Notes under the pieces: generated by a model
Databases searched by the model: none
What the model saw: only the letters and a program-made list of their open reading frames with translations
What the model was told of the DNA's origin: nothing
In this document: positions 13,450 through 16,336 of the stretch, in pieces
How positions within the stretch are numbered: position 1 is the first letter of the stretch
Layout: each line of letters opens with the position of its first letter
Assembly (NCBI GenBank): GCA_021789755.1
Contig: JAJYJD010000053.1
Span: 1-16,336, forward strand
Origin: Bacteroidota bacterium
GTDB taxonomy: Bacteria > Bacteroidota > Ignavibacteria > Kryptoniales > JAKASW01
Direction: 5' to 3'
DNA length: 16,336 bases
Program-made: the position numbers and the translations under genes

Positions 13450-14733
13450 ATGGAGACAGGTCTGATCTCCATGAAGTTCTCGGAGTTCGACCTGGACAAC
13501 GGGCTTCATGTAATCATGAGCCCCGACAGGAATGCGCCGGTCGCAGCCGTGGACTTATGGTATCACGTCGGAAGCAAGAATGAAGAGCGCGGCCGGACCG
13601 GATTTGCCCACCTGTTCGAGCATATGATGTTCCAAGGCTCGGCACACGTCGGCAAGGCTGAACACATGAAGTACGTCGAAATGGCCGGAGGGATTTTCAA
13701 TGGATCCACGACTTGGGACAGGACAAACTATTTTGAGACGGTTCCTTCAAATCAGCTCGATCTTGCCCTGTGGCTGGAGTCGGACCGCATGATGAGTCTT
13801 GAGATCAACCTTCATAATTTGAACAACCAGCGCGCGGTCGTGAAAGAGGAAAGACGTTTTCGGGTCGACAATCGTCCATATGGGACAGCCTGGGAGAAAA
13901 TATTCTCTCTCGCGTTCAAGATGCACCCGTATCATTGGCCGGTCGTCGGATATCCCGAGCACCTGGATGCCGCGTCTGTCGATGATGCTCGCTTATTCTT
14001 TCAGAAGTACTATGCCCCTAACAACGCGGTACTCTCGATAGCGGGTGGTTTTCAGCCGTCGGTCGCGAGACGGTTGGTGGAAAAGTATTTCGGAGAAATC
14101 AGAAGCGGTCCGGGAATTCAACTTCAAGCGATCGCAGACCCTCCGTTACAGGGACGGATCAGAGAAATCGTCTATGATAACGTGGCTCTTCCCGCAGTGT
14201 ATCTAGCGTTCAGAGTTCCTGCGTTGACTTCGCAAGACTCGCCGGCGCTGAATCTCGCGGCGGATATTCTCTCCAGGGGAAAAAGCTCACGCCTGTACAG
14301 AAGACTTGTGTATGATAAGAGAATTGCCCAATCGGTAGAAGCAGTGCAACCGGATTTGGAGGATGCCGGTGTGTTCATGGTGAACGCCGTTGTTTCTCCC
14401 GGCCGGATGGCTGAAGAGGTTGAAACTGAGATAAGGAAAGAACTTCGAAGACTGGCAGACCGTTTTCCTGAGAAGAGTGAGCTTGAAAAGGTGAGGAACC
14501 AGGCAATATCCGGATGGGTGAAGGAGTTGTCCAGGGCACTGGGACGGGCCGACAACCTGGCGCACTTTCATACTTTCTACGGCAACACAGGAATGATGAA
14601 CACCCATTTGCAGAGATTGCTCGGCGTTTCACAGAGCGAAATTTCAGAGGTGGCGAAAAAGTATCTTGATACGGAGGACTCGGTGGTTGTTTATTATCTT
14701 CCTAAGAAACAAGAAGAGACCGTGAAAGCATGA
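13450..14733 (+). CDS. M16-family zinc metallopeptidase (insulinase/processing-peptidase-like), first of three
   Basis: A 427-residue M16B-type peptidase. The inverted zinc motif HLFEH is at 54-58 (His54, Glu57 catalytic base, His58), and the third zinc ligand Glu134 lies 76 residues after His58 in VKEERRFRVDNRPYG, the expected spacing. The C-terminal M16 domain includes SRGKSSRLYRRLVYDKRIAQSVE (about 277-299) with the conserved substrate-binding Arg/Tyr. The N-terminus begins directly in the first beta-strand (MKFSEFDLDNGLHVIMSPD), so no signal peptide is visible; the ATG at 13471 is an alternative start that also removes a short non-conserved head. Such enzymes degrade or process peptides. 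It lies 75 bases after surA on the same strand and is closely similar to the next gene, indicating a tandem duplication. Confidence 0.93.
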   Translation: METGLISMKFSEFDLDNGLHVIMSPDRNAPVAAVDLWYHVGSKNEERGRTGFAHLFEHMMFQGSAHVGKAEHMKYVEMAGGIFNGSTTWDRTNYFETVPSNQLDLALWLESDRMMSLEINLHNLNNQRAVVKEERRFRVDNRPYGTAWEKIFSLAFKMHPYHWPVVGYPEHLDAASVDDARLFFQKYYAPNNAVLSIAGGFQPSVARRLVEKYFGEIRSGPGIQLQAIADPPLQGRIREIVYDNVALPAVYLAFRVPALTSQDSPALNLAADILSRGKSSRLYRRLVYDKRIAQSVEAVQPDLEDAGVFMVNAVVSPGRMAEEVETEIRKELRRLADRFPEKSELEKVRNQAISGWVKELSRALGRADNLAHFHTFYGNTGMMNTHLQRLLGVSQSEISEVAKKYLDTEDSVVVYYLPKKQEETVKA

Positions 14734-14749
14734 TCGGAAACATCTCCAT

Positions 14750-16105
14750 ATGCCCGTGCCCGGCGGCATTGCGCAGGCCGATAGTATGAAATACCGAAAT
14801 GTCCATAGTTCAAAGGTCGGGTCAGGAAAAGCAGGAAACAGGGTTACGGTGAACGTAACTTTCACTCAGTTCAAACTGGAGAACGGTTTGACGGTAATAC
14901 TGAGGAAGGACAGCTCCGCGCCTGTAGTCGCGGTCGACGTTTGTTACCATGTCGGGTCAAAGAACGAGAAAAAGGGCAAGACCGGTTTCGCTCATTTGTT
15001 TGAACATCTTATGTTCGAAGGTTCGGAGCACGTCAAAAAAGGAGAGTTCGATCGCTACATCTCATTGGCAGGCGGATACAATAACGCGTACACCACGGAA
15101 GATGTCACAAACTACTATGAAGTTCTTCCGTCGAACCAGCTTGCGCTTGCCCTGTGGCTCGAGAGCGACAGGATGCTGAAATTCGGCGTGACGGAAGAAG
15201 CTTTCTCCACGCAGCGCGAAGTCGTCAAAGAAGAAAAGCGGTGGAGGGTCGACAATCGGCCGTACGGAAATACCATGGAGAGACTCCAGCAGCTGGTTTT
15301 TCCGGCGGGTCAGTATCACTGGCCTGTCATCGGTTCGATGGAGGATCTGGACGCTGCCGGCATGAACGACGTCCGCGAATTCTACGAACGGTATTACGTC
15401 CCGGACAACGCTGTTTTAGTGCTCAGCGGGAATATAAACGAAGGCGAAGCGGAAAATCTCGTGAGAAGATACTTCTCGGACATACCTCCCGGTCCCAAAC
15501 CCGTCGGACAACTTGCATTCGAAGACAGACCGATCGACGGCGAAGTCACCGATACGCTCAAGGGAGACGTTCCGGCTCCGGCGGTGTTTGCGGCATATAA
15601 GGTCCCGCCCGAGGGATCGCATGAGTATTACGAGCTGGGCAATGTCGCGAAAATACTTTCAGACGGGAACAGCTCCCGTCTGTACAAGAGGCTCGTTTAT
15701 GACATTCAGGCTGTCTCAGAATTTGAAGTGTCTATAGAAGGAATGGAGAAGGCCGGGATTTTTCTTTTTTCTGCATTCGTTGCCCCGGGACATTCGGAAG
15801 AAGAAGTTCTGGCGATTTTCGATGAAGAGATAGCGAAGATCAAGGGTTCAATGGTGACGCCGTACGAGTTTGAGAAGTCTCGGAATTCCACGCTCTTTTC
15901 TTATGCCGGCAGGTTGTCAGCCAACAGCGGTGTGGCCGATGCCCTGGCACATTATCAGAGCATATTCAATGACGCCGGCATGATAAACTCGGAAGTCGGG
16001 CGGGAACTTGCGGTAACCAGGGAATCATTGAGGGGCGTTGCCTCGGACCTCCTTGTGAAGGAGAACCGCGTTGTCATCACATATTATCCCTCCGATCATG
16101 CATGA
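14750..16105 (+). CDS. M16-family zinc metallopeptidase, second tandem copy
   Basis: A 451-residue M16B peptidase with an intact site: HLFEH at 82-86 (His82, Glu85, His86) and Glu162 in VVKEEKRWRVDNRPYG. The C-terminal domain carries SDGNSSRLYKRLVYD (about 302-316). Large blocks are shared with the preceding copy, for example YHVGSKNE, TGFAHLFEH, LPSNQL.LALWLESDRM and VDNRPYG. The start is uncertain: ATG codons at 14750 and 14786 lack ribosome sites and add a non-conserved basic head, whereas GTG at 14849 has CAGGG five bases upstream and begins (NVTFTQFKLENGLTVI) exactly where the sister protein begins. No signal peptide is visible from any start. The gene begins 16 bases after the first copy (or 115 with the GTG). 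Confidence 0.92.
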   Translation: MPVPGGIAQADSMKYRNVHSSKVGSGKAGNRVTVNVTFTQFKLENGLTVILRKDSSAPVVAVDVCYHVGSKNEKKGKTGFAHLFEHLMFEGSEHVKKGEFDRYISLAGGYNNAYTTEDVTNYYEVLPSNQLALALWLESDRMLKFGVTEEAFSTQREVVKEEKRWRVDNRPYGNTMERLQQLVFPAGQYHWPVIGSMEDLDAAGMNDVREFYERYYVPDNAVLVLSGNINEGEAENLVRRYFSDIPPGPKPVGQLAFEDRPIDGEVTDTLKGDVPAPAVFAAYKVPPEGSHEYYELGNVAKILSDGNSSRLYKRLVYDIQAVSEFEVSIEGMEKAGIFLFSAFVAPGHSEEEVLAIFDEEIAKIKGSMVTPYEFEKSRNSTLFSYAGRLSANSGVADALAHYQSIFNDAGMINSEVGRELAVTRESLRGVASDLLVKENRVVITYYPSDHA

Positions 16106-16120
16106 CCGAGAATTTCGGTC
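16104..16120 (+). other. Perfect hairpin overlapping the stop codon of the second M16 gene
   Basis: GACCGA (16104-16109) and TCGGTC (16115-16120) are perfectly complementary around a five-base loop, starting within the TGA stop. There is no following T tract. It could be an intercistronic processing or attenuation element between the second and third peptidase genes, or chance. Confidence 0.3.
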
Positions 16121-16168
16121 TATCGACGATGAAGAAATTGCACCGCATAAAATCCCGATGAAAAAGAT

Positions 16169-16336
16169 ATGAAAGCTTCCAGAAAATCTTCGCCGGACAG
16201 AACGCGTGCTCCTAAGCCCGGCCCGGCAGGTAAAGTATCCTTCCCGAAACATTTTGAAAAGAAGTACGCCAACGGTTTCAAGATCTTCGTGGTGGAAAAT
16301 CATCAGCTTCCCATTGTTACCGTCGGATTCGTCATG
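16169..16336 (+). CDS. Third M16-like peptidase, N-terminal fragment cut by window end
   Basis: The frame is open from the ATG at 16169 to the last base, giving 56 residues; an in-frame TAA at 16148-16150 excludes an earlier start. After a basic, Pro-rich head (KSSPDRTRAPKPGPAGK), the text FEKKYANGFKIFVVENHQLPIVTVGFVM matches the first strands of M16 peptidases (compare FDLDNGLHVIMSPDRNAPVAAVDL in the first copy). The zinc motif, if present, would lie beyond the window, so activity cannot be judged. M16 proteins often act as pairs of an active and an inactive partner; this copy could be the partner subunit. It follows the second copy by 63 bases. No ribosome site is obvious. Confidence 0.8.
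   Translation, partial: MKASRKSSPDRTRAPKPGPAGKVSFPKHFEKKYANGFKIFVVENHQLPIVTVGFVM

Noticed and set aside
13450..16105. Repeated blocks between the two M16 genes considered as a DNA repeat
   Set aside because: The similarity is at protein level in conserved family motifs with diverged codons, so it reflects an old gene duplication and not a recent DNA repeat.

Overview
This is a bacterial chromosomal window with dense, mostly plus-strand genes, short gaps and clear Shine-Dalgarno sites. The two-membrane envelope is explicit: a TolC-type outer-membrane channel, two lipoproteins, and SurA-type periplasmic chaperones. The protein styles (a lipoprotein parvulin next to SurA, tandem M16 peptidases, a split MacB, a LysE protein with an IGPINVTVI motif) suggest the FCB side of the tree, for example an Ignavibacteria/Chlorobi-like lineage. 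That placement is inference from gene style only. No rRNA, tRNA, CRISPR array, insertion sequence or phage gene was found.

Layout. (1) 1-1107: 3' part of an amidohydrolase-3 (YtcJ-like) protein in which four expected metal-site residues are replaced. (2) 1160-1642: an adenosine-specific kinase family protein. (3) 1686-6258: a complete type I tripartite efflux operon in the order TolC channel, MacA-like adaptor, MacB-like ATPase, MacB-like permease, with ATPase and permease as separate overlapping genes. (4) 6259-6495: a hairpin-rich gap, then a PAP2-family protein (6496-7479) missing both phosphate-binding arginines. (5) On the minus strand, an O6-alkylguanine-DNA alkyltransferase (8222-7602) and a LysE-family exporter (8973-8329), convergent with the PAP2 gene. 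(6) After a divergent promoter region, a plus-strand run of three overlapping or touching chaperone genes: a parvulin lipoprotein with three parvulin-like modules, a parvulin-less SurA-like lipoprotein, and SurA. (7) Immediately downstream, three tandem M16 zinc peptidase genes, the last cut by the window end.

Regions 6 and 7 together look like an envelope protein-folding and proteolysis locus: two membrane-anchored and one soluble periplasmic folding factor, followed by insulinase-like peptidases. Region 3 exports an unknown small molecule or peptide. Most genes belong to known families. The points that deserve a second look are the apparent pseudoenzymes (amidohydrolase, PAP2), the one-active-of-three parvulin architecture, the middle lipoprotein, and the M16 triplet without visible signal peptides.
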